Source: an uncultured Dokdonia sp.
GTDB taxonomy: Bacteria; Bacteroidota; Bacteroidia; Flavobacteriales; Flavobacteriaceae
Assembly: GCF_937910895.1 (NCBI RefSeq)
Contig: NZ_CALEMI010000091.1
Span: 27,545 to 91,544, forward strand
Length of the DNA stretch: 64,000 nucleotides
Reading direction: 5' to 3'
In this document: piece by piece, positions 29,239 through 39,264 of the stretch
How the letters are laid out: each line of letters starts with the position of its first letter
Numbering within the stretch: the first letter of the stretch is position 1
The notes under the pieces: model-generated
The model's input: the letters and a program-made list of their open reading frames with translations, nothing else
Databases searched by the model: none
Told to the model about the DNA's origin: nothing
Program-made: the position numbers and the translations under genes

Positions 29239-29295
29239 CTTCATCTTTATACTAATTGAAAAAATCTATTATTTCAAATTTGATTTAAAAACATA

Positions 29296-29841
29296 CTACC
29301 TTAACCCATACTTCCCTGCATATTCTCCTTTACTTAAAACTAGAGTTTCAGGATTCCAGTTACGATATCTTAAAACATCTATACCAGAGCGGATTATTGG
29401 ATATTCTTTATCTTTTCGACGAATGATAATACTTTCATGGCGAATACCTTGGTGATGAATTATGGAAGTGAAAATACCTCTAAAAACACCTTTCATAATC
29501 ACATCAAAACCACTACTATGTAGTTTAGAACTATACCATTCCCATTCTCTGACTTTTTTCACATCATAAACCATAGAAGTAATATGACTTATTAATTCAT
29601 CCTTATAATAGTCATATTCAACTAGTTGATTAGTAAACCTAATCAAAGGTTCGGGTAAGAGATTTTCCCATTTACTATCTTCTTCATGAAGATTAATATT
29701 CTGAATTATTGTAGCTATCGTTTGTTTAAAAGTTTCTAGTTCTTTTTCAGGATTAGGAATATCTATAATTTTTAAAATATCATAATCTTCTTCTGGTATT
29801 TCTCCATTTATATTTTGCTGTATTCTTTCTATTTCTGTCAT
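29296..29841 (-). CDS. Putative immunity protein for the 29846 toxin
   Basis: This 181-residue cytosolic-looking protein is encoded 4 bases after the 783-residue toxin-like gene, in the classic position of a cognate immunity gene. It is rich in charged residues with several short helices (KELETFKQTIATIIQNI, LIRFTNQLVEYDYYKDELI) and a beta-rich end (ESIIIRRKDKEYPIIRSG). No known immunity family recognised, so the assignment rests on position. Confidence 0.5.
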   Translation of the reverse strand: MTEIERIQQNINGEIPEEDYDILKIIDIPNPEKELETFKQTIATIIQNINLHEEDSKWENLLPEPLIRFTNQLVEYDYYKDELISHITSMVYDVKKVREWEWYSSKLHSSGFDVIMKGVFRGIFTSIIHHQGIRHESIIIRRKDKEYPIIRSGIDVLRYRNWNPETLVLSKGEYAGKYGLR

Positions 29842-29845
29842 TATA

Positions 29846-32197
29846 TTATGGATTTATTATCAAAAACTTTTTATTAAAGACTTTTTCAAATTCATCTATG
29901 GTTATACTATATGATGAACCTTGGTTTAAAGGCAAAGGATCTCTTAAAAATATACGATTATCTTCTATTTTATCAACAACCACAGCGTGTGCTCCAATAT
30001 CTTCCCCCCTAACACTAACAATAATCTTCTTATTTTCAATCCTTTTAAATTGTTTTAATAATGTATTAAAGGTAATGTTTTTATCTTTCGGTCCCCCTCT
30101 AGAAATAAACTTCAATCCTTCAATTCGATCATTTTTTAATGCATTAGGTATATCAAGAATATTAGCTCCATCTCTGGTTGTCCCTAAAGCATTCTCAAGA
30201 AATTTTTCTGATCTTATAGCCCCTAAATCGTCTAATACCATTCTTAATGTGTTCGCTACGCAAGTATATTCTTCTGTTTGTCCAAGAACATTCCCTAATG
30301 CTTCTTCTTGTTTTAAAGATGAGCCAATATTTGCAAAAAAGGACTTATTTATATCACCGCCTTTATTATTTTTCAGTCCTTGTTCAAATATTTGGCCTAA
30401 ATGTTCTTCTAGTTCATCTAATTCTTTTTGCTTTTTAGAATCTTTAACATTTTTACGATAGGCAACTAAAGCATCTTTAGCTTCTCGAGCTTGTTTACTT
30501 AAAATACGTGTGGTAAGAGCGTCTGCTCCTAAAGTACAAATTTCAAACCAAAACAGATACTGTCTAAGCTTATTACAAAACGTTTTGTCCTCACATTTGT
30601 CAACAAAATTTAATGCAATACCTACAATGCCGCTAGCTACCTCTACAACACCAAAAGCAAGCTTGAGATATACAAAGGCATTCTTAAGCTTTAGTACATG
30701 TCTTAATTTTAAAAGGTTTCCTACGCCTGTTGCCGTAGTAATAATATCTACCGCTAACCACAGCCCTTTTTCAAAATTTTCCCAAGCTCCTTTATCATCA
30801 AAAGCTTTAAGATAAAATGCAGGAACAGGTATGGTTGTTTCCAATTTTAGCTCTTCATTTTCTGTTTCGTCAAGTTCTGTTAAGGTCACTGGGAAAAAAG
30901 GATGATATCGTTCTTCCTTTTGGAGGATATTATCAATAATGATAGAACCAATAGGGTTATTTGGCAAGCTAACACCTGGCTCAATCTCAGCCAAAATAGC
31001 ACCATCTTTTCCAAACTCAAAGTCATAGTCATCAACTCGGAAACCAAGAATCTTTTTTTGTTTGTATGCTAGATTTACAGGGCGATCAAAATTCTTAAAT
31101 GCTGGATTTTCAAATCTTGTAAAACCACTATCTTTCCATATCAACAATAATCTAAGGATCAGTTTACTGAAATTATTTGAGCCACCCCAATCATTCATTT
31201 TATCATAAAGCCTTTCAAATTCGGTTTTGCCTTTTATAGTGTTTGATAATAGTCTTTTTAGAAAAGTATCTGTATTAAAATCTGGTTTATTAGACAACCC
31301 TTTAAGTACATTAAGCAATATGACCTCATAGATATTAGTAAGCCTATCTGCTTCTACAAATCTTGACCATAATTTCTCTAATATTCTAATATTTATATGT
31401 TGAAGCACTTGATCATTTAGATGAGCTAGTATTTCTATATAATCTTTGGGAGGCTTAAAACTTAATGTAAATTGTTCTACTGTTCTTGCTAAAAGATGAT
31501 AGCCAGACTCTATATACTTTCTGTCTGCAGTCCTATTTTCCAATCCCTGAAGGATAATTAACATCCCTTTAAAACTTAGTCCCTGTATTTGCAATGCTGC
31601 ATTATTCTTTAAATACTCAACATTAGGATAGTTAAGCGACCCCACATTACGGTCTGTATTGTATGGTTTATAAATAGAAAAAGCTGAATCGTATGGTGGA
31701 TATTCTTGAACACCATCATAACTAAAAAATAATGCTTTATCGCTTAAATAATCAATCTTTTTATTTACATATACATATCCTACGTAGGCATTGTCACTTA
31801 ACTCCCAATGTGATTGAAAGGACTTTTTAGTATCTATTACATTCCTATAATCAAATGCACTTTTTATGACTTTCCCCTCAAGAGTAATTTCATCCAAAAC
31901 GATTCCTTCTTCTATTGATATATCCGTTAATGAACCGATACCAAATCGTTCTAGAGCTTTATAGAAATCTACATAACCTTTCCACAAATCGGAAGGTTTT
32001 TCTACAGCAAAGATGCTATCATCTCCAAACGGACTATCCTTAAAAAGACTTTGAAATCCTGTAGAACCACTTTCACTCCCCGAAAACGCTATCGCATCCA
32101 AAGCATTTCCTGAAGTTTCTGGCAAACTAAAAAATGTTCTGTTGGTGGGTCGTAAGGCTTCGATTCCTTCTTCATTAAATTCATCAAAAATGCTCAT
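29846..32197 (-). CDS. Toxin-like modular protein with C-terminal C39/papain-like cysteine peptidase domain
   Basis: This is a 783-residue protein without a signal peptide. Order: an N-terminal region of about 470 residues of unknown family; a hydrophobic, Gly-rich segment (about 475-560, including WLAVDIITTATGVGNLL and AFGVVEVASGIVGIALNF) that could cross a membrane; a charged helix (about 575-625); and a C-terminal domain with the order of a papain-like C39 peptidase. In that domain Cys646 lies in EEYTCVANTLRMVL, His737 in IGAHAVVVD, and Asp753 in LRDPLP. A variable catalytic tip after a membrane-active segment is the layout of polymorphic toxins. The domain could instead process another protein. 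Its ATG overlaps the nucleotidyltransferase gene by 4 bases, and a likely immunity gene follows. Confidence 0.7.
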   Translation of the reverse strand: MSIFDEFNEEGIEALRPTNRTFFSLPETSGNALDAIAFSGSESGSTGFQSLFKDSPFGDDSIFAVEKPSDLWKGYVDFYKALERFGIGSLTDISIEEGIVLDEITLEGKVIKSAFDYRNVIDTKKSFQSHWELSDNAYVGYVYVNKKIDYLSDKALFFSYDGVQEYPPYDSAFSIYKPYNTDRNVGSLNYPNVEYLKNNAALQIQGLSFKGMLIILQGLENRTADRKYIESGYHLLARTVEQFTLSFKPPKDYIEILAHLNDQVLQHINIRILEKLWSRFVEADRLTNIYEVILLNVLKGLSNKPDFNTDTFLKRLLSNTIKGKTEFERLYDKMNDWGGSNNFSKLILRLLLIWKDSGFTRFENPAFKNFDRPVNLAYKQKKILGFRVDDYDFEFGKDGAILAEIEPGVSLPNNPIGSIIIDNILQKEERYHPFFPVTLTELDETENEELKLETTIPVPAFYLKAFDDKGAWENFEKGLWLAVDIITTATGVGNLLKLRHVLKLKNAFVYLKLAFGVVEVASGIVGIALNFVDKCEDKTFCNKLRQYLFWFEICTLGADALTTRILSKQAREAKDALVAYRKNVKDSKKQKELDELEEHLGQIFEQGLKNNKGGDINKSFFANIGSSLKQEEALGNVLGQTEEYTCVANTLRMVLDDLGAIRSEKFLENALGTTRDGANILDIPNALKNDRIEGLKFISRGGPKDKNITFNTLLKQFKRIENKKIIVSVRGEDIGAHAVVVDKIEDNRIFLRDPLPLNQGSSYSITIDEFEKVFNKKFLIINP

Positions 32198-32574
32198 AAT
32201 CCTGTGTTTTTTACTTCTTGCATATACTTTTTATGGACTCCCAGCGCATCTTTTGGATAAAGCTTTTGGATATGAGGGTCTGTCTCTAAGCATTTTTTTA
32301 ATTGTTCTTGAGTGATGACTACTAGATCCAGATAATAGCCTAGATCTCTTCCCCATATTTGGGTGTTTACTATGGGAAAATCACACACTACATAGAGATC
32401 CCAATCCTTTCCTTCTAGGATATGCCACTCGGAAACAGGAACCCTAGCTCTACTTCCAAAAAGATAGATGGCAGCGACTGGTGAGACGGTTTCTATTTTC
32501 GCTTTAAGCGCACCAAAAAGATATGGCAGCACCGCTTCTGGCTGCCATATCATATCTAATCTCGCACTGCTCAT
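32194..32574 (-). CDS. Minimal nucleotidyltransferase-fold protein
   Basis: This 126-residue protein has the pol-beta nucleotidyltransferase pattern. YLFGSRAR (G40-S41) is followed by two acidic residues D57 and D59 in KDWDLYVV and a third D83 in YYLDLVV. All three metal ligands are therefore present. Such minimal enzymes (MNT type) can transfer AMP or other NMPs, often to a partner protein or small molecule. It overlaps both neighbours (1 base with the 1357-residue gene, 4 bases with the toxin-like gene), so the three are translated together. No HEPN partner is present, which argues against the usual MNT-HEPN toxin-antitoxin pair. Confidence 0.7.
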   Translation of the reverse strand: MSSARLDMIWQPEAVLPYLFGALKAKIETVSPVAAIYLFGSRARVPVSEWHILEGKDWDLYVVCDFPIVNTQIWGRDLGYYLDLVVITQEQLKKCLETDPHIQKLYPKDALGVHKKYMQEVKNTGL

Positions 32575-35500
32575 TAAAAGGTGTTTTCTTCATTAGCCGT
32601 ATTGACTACAAACCTACTTGCAGGCATAGGTCCTTGTACATCCTGAAAGGTGATAGGATCGCCTCCACTATCAAAAAGACGTTCTTCTATATAGGCTTGA
32701 GGCGTGGTCACATCTCCATAGGTAATTACAACATCTTCCTGATCACAGTCAACCGTTAGCGTGTCTAATGGATGATTGATCGTAGTGCCTGGTTTCGAAA
32801 ATTCAAAAACTGTCACTTTTGAAAAATCAACCGTAAATAATAAGGAACCATATAATAAACTTCCTGTATTTGGATCTGCTGTTACCGTAAATTGCTTTGC
32901 TGTCACTCCCGTTATGGTAGATAATTGTGTGGCTAATGCCTCATAAAAAAGTGCTGCAGTATCTGTGGCTTGCCAAGCAGCATCTCTTTGTATGGTAATA
33001 GTTTCTCCTTGACATCGGTATTGTCTTGGAAAACTATATTCACTTTCTAAATCTCCTATAGTTTTATTACCGCCGTCTCCATCGAGTTTTCGAAAAGAAA
33101 ACTGGATCAGCCCTTTTTGTGAAGCACCTGTATTTAAGTCTGTAAAGATTGTAGTTTCATTAGTAATCTCACTTAAACATCCTGTTTGGTCTGACTCTTG
33201 AAAATCACTCTCATCATCACAATGGCAAGGCAGAGGCTTCTCTACTTTAAGTCCCAAACTGTCTGCTTGTAAAATGGTCAGAGAAGTAGGTACTTGTGTT
33301 TTCCATGCTTCTCCTTCTTTTATGCCAAGAGGTTGTTGTAGTTCTTCTACAATAGATAAATAGAGTGGGTCATCAAGAACAGGGAGTTCTCCTCCATCCC
33401 ATACATTGCCTGTTGCCATATAATGCATCATGGCATTTTCAAAGCCTGGACGCACAGTAACAACAACGCGTGCCATACCCGCTTGCATAAACTTTCTAAA
33501 CGTAGGATCATCATTTTCGTACTGGTACAGTTCTGTCCATTTACTACGATTTGCCCAATAAAAAGGATAGAAATTATAAGACATAATATCCCATTCTATC
33601 GCTTGCTCTAAGAAGGTTGCAAAAGAGGTGTACGTATCTAAACGTTGGTTTAGTTTTACTTCTGCATTTTCTAATGTACTGCCCTGATACAATCCGCTTT
33701 TTCCATAGGTACGCTCGCCACTCTCATTCCGATCAATAAGATAGGAGACACAGTTTTTACGTAACACGGTTTGTTCTATCTGACGGTAAAATAATGGGTT
33801 GGATGCTCTAAGAACGGTTGCTGCTTCTGTTTCGGCAACAAATTGTTCTTTGTAGGCTGCCAATTTTGCTTCATACGCACTCATAATCGCATTAAAAGCT
33901 GTTAATTGCCAGGCATCATAAGCTTCTGAAGTTAATCTGGCTCTCAAGTATAGGCTAATAGCAACACCTCCTACATCGCCTCCATGAAAGCTCACGCCTA
34001 ACTCATTTCGGATAGGTCTTGTATAAAGGTCATAACTACTTGTTAAGTTAATCGTGTTGTGGTTGGGATTTTCTGATATTAAAAAACTAGAGCGATCAAT
34101 ATTTACTGTACCATTAGTGTTTTCAAATTCTGAATATATATAAGTAAACCCAAATTTTCCAGTATAGTGAACAACCTCATAATTTTCTGGAATTTCTACT
34201 GTCCAATTTTTCCCTCCTGGATATTTATGCTCAGCCAGATAATTACCACTTGCCCCATTATCACTAAAAGCGGCCGAAAAATTAATAAGCTCATCAGCTG
34301 GTGCATTTACCTCTGCATTGTATTGTGCTGCCCAAGCTCTATAATTAACTCTATTGAGATTTGCTGCGCTCATAAGCCCATTTGTTCTAGGATCTATAGG
34401 CTCTTCTAACACTGTTCCCTGATTGCCTTCTATAGTATCTGTTAACGCATGTTTATGTAATCGAGAAGGATCTGGAATAAAGAACTCATACATCAAACGT
34501 TTCCCATAATTATAAATCTGGTTTTTATATACTTTATCAATCCATCGATACACACCTACAATATGTTGATCTCCTTCGCGATTATCAAAACCATGTCTGT
34601 TATTTTCTTCATACTCCTCTACGATCTTGGTAATACGTTCTTCCTTCACTTTTTGCACCACACGATCCATCGCGATCGAAGTAATCTCTTGTGCTTGTGT
34701 TACTGCTTGACTGATGCTATCTTCTTGTGACGTATTATTGGCGAAGCCTCCTCCTGCACTAAACTGAACAAATTCATTTCTGGTATTTACATTGGCAAAC
34801 GCATCAATGCTAGTTGACTCAGCAATAACTTGAGCTACTTCATTTTGCATTTCAAAACGATCTGTTGTACTCGTATCTGTAAGTTGCTCTTTTTCCGTCT
34901 CAGAAGTTGATGATGTGGTATTTTCTGAGCGGCGTAATCTTCTAGTACTTTTTTCTTTAATCTCACGTGCCATCACATTTTCTATATGTGATACTTCGCC
35001 TTCAACATAACAATGTACGTTTTGCTCCACTCTTCTATAATCTGCAATTCCGAGCTGACGCATCCCAAATCCAGAAGGAATAAAAGGTTCTTGAGTGGTG
35101 TCTTCATTTTGATCTCCATTACCCATCTCATTGCATAAAACATCTCTAGATATGGATATAAAAGGATTTACTACCTGATCAAACGTCAATACATCACCAT
35201 TCTGTAGCGTAATAGTTCCTGAAAGTGCAGGCACCCCTTCACTTGCTTCTAATTCTATGCCTCCTGCTTGCGGAAAAATCCTCAGGGTTCGTAGATACGT
35301 CTCACCAGCAGTATCACTATAGGTTGTGATATATATGGTATCTGTGATCTGATTTCCATTGGAGAATGTGAGTGTACAAGAAATGTCCTGAAGGTTAACC
35401 TCTTTATTATAGCCTTGTAAGTCTATAAAATATTCCCAATACCATTTACCATCATCATTTACGGGTGTATTCTCAGATCGCAAGGTAATTGTGTAGCAAA

Positions 35501-36647
35501 TATCTCTACCCTCTACAAATTGTCTGTCTGCTTCATTAAGGATAGTTCCTTGAAGGCTAATTTTCTTATGAGATAATTCTTTATTTTGTATTTCTAGTTC
35601 TGCTAATCTTGCTTCTTCCTTAGAAAACAACGCATACACTTCTTCAAAAGTAGCCACACGCTCTATAGGAGTAAGACGTGATACGGTATTAAAAAGTAAG
35701 GAAGACATTTCCTGCACTGACTGCGTCTCTTCTATTTCTGCACGAAATGTAAATGTGAATTTTGGTAAGTCTGGAAACTTAGTCGTTGATATTTTGCTAA
35801 ATAAGAACTCCTCTTCTTCTATGGTTTTAAGTTGATCTTTACGGCCTTGATACCATGTCTCTTGCTCCTGAGCCAATGTGTTAGCGTATTGATCCTTAAG
35901 TGTCTTAACAGCTGCATTGTGAGTTTTGAAAGCATTCTCATAAGCAACATCATACGCTTTTCTATATTGCCTTTCCAAATACTCAAGTTCTCCTTTTGCT
36001 AGTTTAAGTTGCGCTAACTTATACGCTGAAATTGCAGATACTATTCTAGCTTCTGTCTTTTTGGAAGTACGTTTAAAATCAGACGTGCCAGCATTAGGGA
36101 TTGTTGTTTCTGGTGTATCGATCACATCATTTGGAATCACAATTCGTGCGTGAGCGATTTCTTTATACAATGCAAGCGCCTCTTTTTCAGACATTTCTTC
36201 ACTAACAGCCACTTTAGTCTTATCAAGAAAATGATTTGCAATAAGTAAGTTAATGAGTGATTCTCTTGCTCCGTGATCTTCCTGTGTCTTGTATTGGTAA
36301 TATAGATTTAGCCACACCACTTCTTCATTTATTAATCCTGCGTTTCCAGCGACCGCAAGAAGCTTGTCATTGAGTTCTTGAAAATTAAACTTTCTTCTAT
36401 TTTTTTGAATCCATGCTCCAAGATCATGATATGCTTCATTTAAAGCACGTATTTCATCCTTATTTAAGACATTGAGTCCTGTACTTCGGCTTTCATAGGT
36501 TCCATCAGAAATCTCTCTGACTCTACGTTGATCTCCATCCTGTATTGTTTCATACATAAACCTGAGTAAAGGTTTTTGAGGAGCTATAAGCTCTGGAGCT
36601 CTAAAACTTACAAACCTAAATAAGGTTTGAGATGCTTGTTCTTTCAT
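32574..36647 (-). CDS. Very large protein of unknown function heading the toxin operon
   Basis: This 1357-residue protein has no signal peptide or TM helix. Visible parts: an alpha-helical N-terminus with a long coiled coil (about 205-290) and more coiled coil near 345-365; a beta-rich domain (about 370-510); a basic/Ser-Thr-rich segment (MAREIKEKSTRRLRR, then TSSTSETEK); and a helical region (about 610-720). That region ends in the block ITKIVEEYEENNRHGFDNRE, then GVYRWIDKVYKNQIYNYGKR. More beta domains follow to the C-terminus. I do not recognise the family. Size, layout and position upstream of a nucleotidyltransferase and a toxin-like protein suggest a structural or delivery component, but no contractile-tail or T6SS genes are in the window. 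Confidence 0.65.
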   Translation of the reverse strand: MKEQASQTLFRFVSFRAPELIAPQKPLLRFMYETIQDGDQRRVREISDGTYESRSTGLNVLNKDEIRALNEAYHDLGAWIQKNRRKFNFQELNDKLLAVAGNAGLINEEVVWLNLYYQYKTQEDHGARESLINLLIANHFLDKTKVAVSEEMSEKEALALYKEIAHARIVIPNDVIDTPETTIPNAGTSDFKRTSKKTEARIVSAISAYKLAQLKLAKGELEYLERQYRKAYDVAYENAFKTHNAAVKTLKDQYANTLAQEQETWYQGRKDQLKTIEEEEFLFSKISTTKFPDLPKFTFTFRAEIEETQSVQEMSSLLFNTVSRLTPIERVATFEEVYALFSKEEARLAELEIQNKELSHKKISLQGTILNEADRQFVEGRDICYTITLRSENTPVNDDGKWYWEYFIDLQGYNKEVNLQDISCTLTFSNGNQITDTIYITTYSDTAGETYLRTLRIFPQAGGIELEASEGVPALSGTITLQNGDVLTFDQVVNPFISISRDVLCNEMGNGDQNEDTTQEPFIPSGFGMRQLGIADYRRVEQNVHCYVEGEVSHIENVMAREIKEKSTRRLRRSENTTSSTSETEKEQLTDTSTTDRFEMQNEVAQVIAESTSIDAFANVNTRNEFVQFSAGGGFANNTSQEDSISQAVTQAQEITSIAMDRVVQKVKEERITKIVEEYEENNRHGFDNREGDQHIVGVYRWIDKVYKNQIYNYGKRLMYEFFIPDPSRLHKHALTDTIEGNQGTVLEEPIDPRTNGLMSAANLNRVNYRAWAAQYNAEVNAPADELINFSAAFSDNGASGNYLAEHKYPGGKNWTVEIPENYEVVHYTGKFGFTYIYSEFENTNGTVNIDRSSFLISENPNHNTINLTSSYDLYTRPIRNELGVSFHGGDVGGVAISLYLRARLTSEAYDAWQLTAFNAIMSAYEAKLAAYKEQFVAETEAATVLRASNPLFYRQIEQTVLRKNCVSYLIDRNESGERTYGKSGLYQGSTLENAEVKLNQRLDTYTSFATFLEQAIEWDIMSYNFYPFYWANRSKWTELYQYENDDPTFRKFMQAGMARVVVTVRPGFENAMMHYMATGNVWDGGELPVLDDPLYLSIVEELQQPLGIKEGEAWKTQVPTSLTILQADSLGLKVEKPLPCHCDDESDFQESDQTGCLSEITNETTIFTDLNTGASQKGLIQFSFRKLDGDGGNKTIGDLESEYSFPRQYRCQGETITIQRDAAWQATDTAALFYEALATQLSTITGVTAKQFTVTADPNTGSLLYGSLLFTVDFSKVTVFEFSKPGTTINHPLDTLTVDCDQEDVVITYGDVTTPQAYIEERLFDSGGDPITFQDVQGPMPASRFVVNTANEENTF

Positions 36648-38145
36648 TTGATTTTTTTTTATTAATGTTTATATTCATTTTCAAACCCCAACTTTAGTAT
36701 CTGGGATATTACAACATCACTCAGGACCCATCCAGGATCAAGCACCACACCACAAACCTAGATGAGATGTCCCTTGTGATACTACCATGCATATCTTGAA
36801 CTATTCTTGTTGAAGAAAACCCAAATCTGTACACAGCACTATGCATATATATGTTATACAACCTAAGGAATCCCCTAAGTCAAAACACCCCACGTAAAAT
36901 CGCTTAGAGTATCCTTATAGTGGTATAACGTAGCGCATATAGCAAGGCTATATCGCTGTTATTCTATCTTTTAAGACCTGTGCTGTTTATTTTAAAGTAA
37001 CCACCTAAAGTGATTCTTGCTTTAAAACAAGACATACAAAGTCCTATACCCAAAATGGGTGATGTGTGGTGTTTTTTAAAAATGGATAAGACTAACTACG
37101 ACAACATATTCCCCTTATGAGTCAGTCCTGAGTGTGTGGTGTATTTTGGTTTGAAAATAGGTGTAGTGGTGATTTCTATTTTCGGTATAAATCTCGTAAT
37201 TCTATTGTTAAGTCAAAGCTAAAATGATGCCAAGTCTTTATTAAAATTACAAAACATTTAAAAAATTGTCTTTTTGATACATTTCTTTTTTCAAAAGGCA
37301 TGCTATATAAAAAACATATTTTTTATAGTTAAATCACTATGGATAGCACTGAGAACCAACGCACCACAGAAAATGCCCAATGCATCCATAAAGTGACCTA
37401 ACTATATTACTATATAACGTATGCTATACAGTTATTATTTTTATCTCCCGACATATATGTACGTAGGTGAGGTAATATTTTCTAGATACGCTACATATCT
37501 TTTTTTTATTGCTTACTTAAATTGAATATGCTATCGGCTATAATTTCCCCTTATATGATAACACTCCGTGTATGGAAATAACTTTCAAATACTGTAGTAT
37601 AAAATGTACTACTATTGAACTCTAAAGAACGTCAATTTTTCTTTACAAGTACATATCAAGTTTAGAAAAAAACTGTTAAAATCAACCTATTCTTTTATAA
37701 TTTATTCTTAAAATTATCTAAAGTTCTTTGAGTTACAGTAACTACCGATCAATATTTACTTTCTAATTGTTTCATTGCCGCTGAGGCAGAAAACTCATAA
37801 AATGAGCTATTCCCTTCATCTCAAATACTCTATGATTAGTAGCATATATATTCATTTTGTTACCCATCTTTTTTTGTTTTTTTATTTCCACACTTCGACA
37901 ATGCTCAGCATAAACTCTGATGGAAATCTCATCCTTCTTTGTTTAAATCATTTTTATCATTATATGCCGCTCTCTTAAAAAACAAACCTAATTCTATTTT
38001 ATATAAAAACCGAGTCTCAATGAGGTAACACTTCGTTTGGTTGAGGGAAATGAATTCATGCTTCCCTTAACGCTGTACAATAATACAATAGCGTGTATGT
38101 GTTCACAAGAAATAACAAAACTTGAATCAGTCTTTTCAGTAAAAG
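36648..38145. other. 1.5-kb geneless region upstream of the toxin operon
   Basis: No convincing gene is seen on either strand. The sequence is AT-rich with many short TATA-like words, a repeated TGTGTGGTGT element (near 37064 and 37134), and no strong hairpin with a T-run. A 67-codon open frame at 37775 has the composition of noise. It may hold the operon's long 5' leader, promoters, or the decayed remains of older genes. Confidence 0.5.
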
Positions 38146-38919
38146 CTATGAAATTGTATCAGTACCAAAACAAGTAGCTAACATCGCATAGAGTTCAGGA
38201 TGTTTTCTTTTAAAAAGAGTTGGGCGTTCAAAAAAATATTCAGATGCCACGGCAAAAAATTCTGTTTGACTCGTACCTCCATAGCTCCGTATATCTGAAG
38301 TGTCATTATTGATGGCCTCCATTTCTTTATGCATCAAAGCAAGCCATGGCGCGATGTATTGATGTTCTAGTAAGCGTTCTGGAATTCCGTCGGTAGCGCC
38401 GTCGGTGTGGTCTAGTAGATGTACAAATTCGTGAATAGCGGTATTTCCTTTATCGGTGGCATTTCTAAATCCGTGGTGTAACGCTTTACGCGAAAGGATC
38501 ATCTGGTTCTTAAAACGCCCCGTACCGACCAATCCTGCAATTTTACGCCCCTGAACATCCGCTGTAAAGGATAGGTTTTCATCAAAATAATCTGGATAAA
38601 TTAATACCGTACTTAAATTATTATAATGCCATTCTTTAAATCCAAATACGGGAATCACAGCACTTGCTGCAACCAAGATGGTATCAAATTCTTTCAATTC
38701 AAATTGAACCGCTTCCACATTGATTTCTTGTAAAAAGAGCATCATGCGCTTCTGAAAAATCAATTGCTTTTCTTCCTTCAATTTTTTATAAAAGGCCACA
38801 TTTTTAAGAAGTAACTCGTGCCAATGCTTTGGAAACGATTTGGGTTGTTTCTTAGTACGCTTTCGCGAAAGCAAAAAAAATACAATTACAATTAGTACTA
38901 TAGGAATGATATACGCCAT
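38146..38919 (-). CDS. MtfA-like zinc metallopeptidase, membrane-anchored
   Basis: This 257-residue protein has an N-terminal TM helix (residues 2-17) and then an MtfA-type (Mlc titration factor) domain. The zinc motif is AIHEFVHLLDH (H-E-x-x-H). Upstream lies the family block VGTGRFKNQMILSRKALHHGF, and FFAVASEYFFERP provides the downstream glutamate. E. coli MtfA is an aminopeptidase linked to sugar-uptake control; the role here is unknown. The host palindrome at 38859-38872 encodes part of LLSRKRTKK. Confidence 0.88.
   Translation of the reverse strand: MAYIIPIVLIVIVFFLLSRKRTKKQPKSFPKHWHELLLKNVAFYKKLKEEKQLIFQKRMMLFLQEINVEAVQFELKEFDTILVAASAVIPVFGFKEWHYNNLSTVLIYPDYFDENLSFTADVQGRKIAGLVGTGRFKNQMILSRKALHHGFRNATDKGNTAIHEFVHLLDHTDGATDGIPERLLEHQYIAPWLALMHKEMEAINNDTSDIRSYGGTSQTEFFAVASEYFFERPTLFKRKHPELYAMLATCFGTDTIS
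38859..38872. repeat. Host palindrome, exact copy in the MtfA-like gene
   Basis: The exact 14-mer encodes part of LLSRKRTKK just after the TM anchor. Confidence 0.9.
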
Positions 38920-39264
38920 TGGTGTAAATATAGAAAGGATCTAAGAATGTTTGTCAAACACAGTCTAAAATTTCAACCTTTGAGTGTCTAAAAATATTTA
39001 GTTCCGCTCTACGTCCACACAACCTTTCCTATATAGTGAAGCTGCGTTGTATCCCAAAATAATGCATATCTATTGTAAATGACATCGTAGTAAAGATCAC
39101 TACAAATACTATGAGAACTGCTATTATTTTATGAGATATATTTTTTATAATGAAGTTCAAAATTACAAAATAACTTGAACCCTATTTTCATTAACAAAGC
39201 CTTAGGATGGAAACTAGTAAGATTCTCGTAATTTAGTAGACAAAAACGAAAAGAAAAATCAAAT

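Noticed and set aside
32194..32574. MNT-HEPN toxin-antitoxin pair
   Set aside because: The MNT-fold protein has no HEPN-domain neighbour; both flanking genes are large and unrelated.
37775..37978. 67-codon frame in the large geneless region
   Set aside because: Biased to Ser, His, Tyr, Phe and Leu codons as expected from AT-rich noise; no motif or neighbour supports it.
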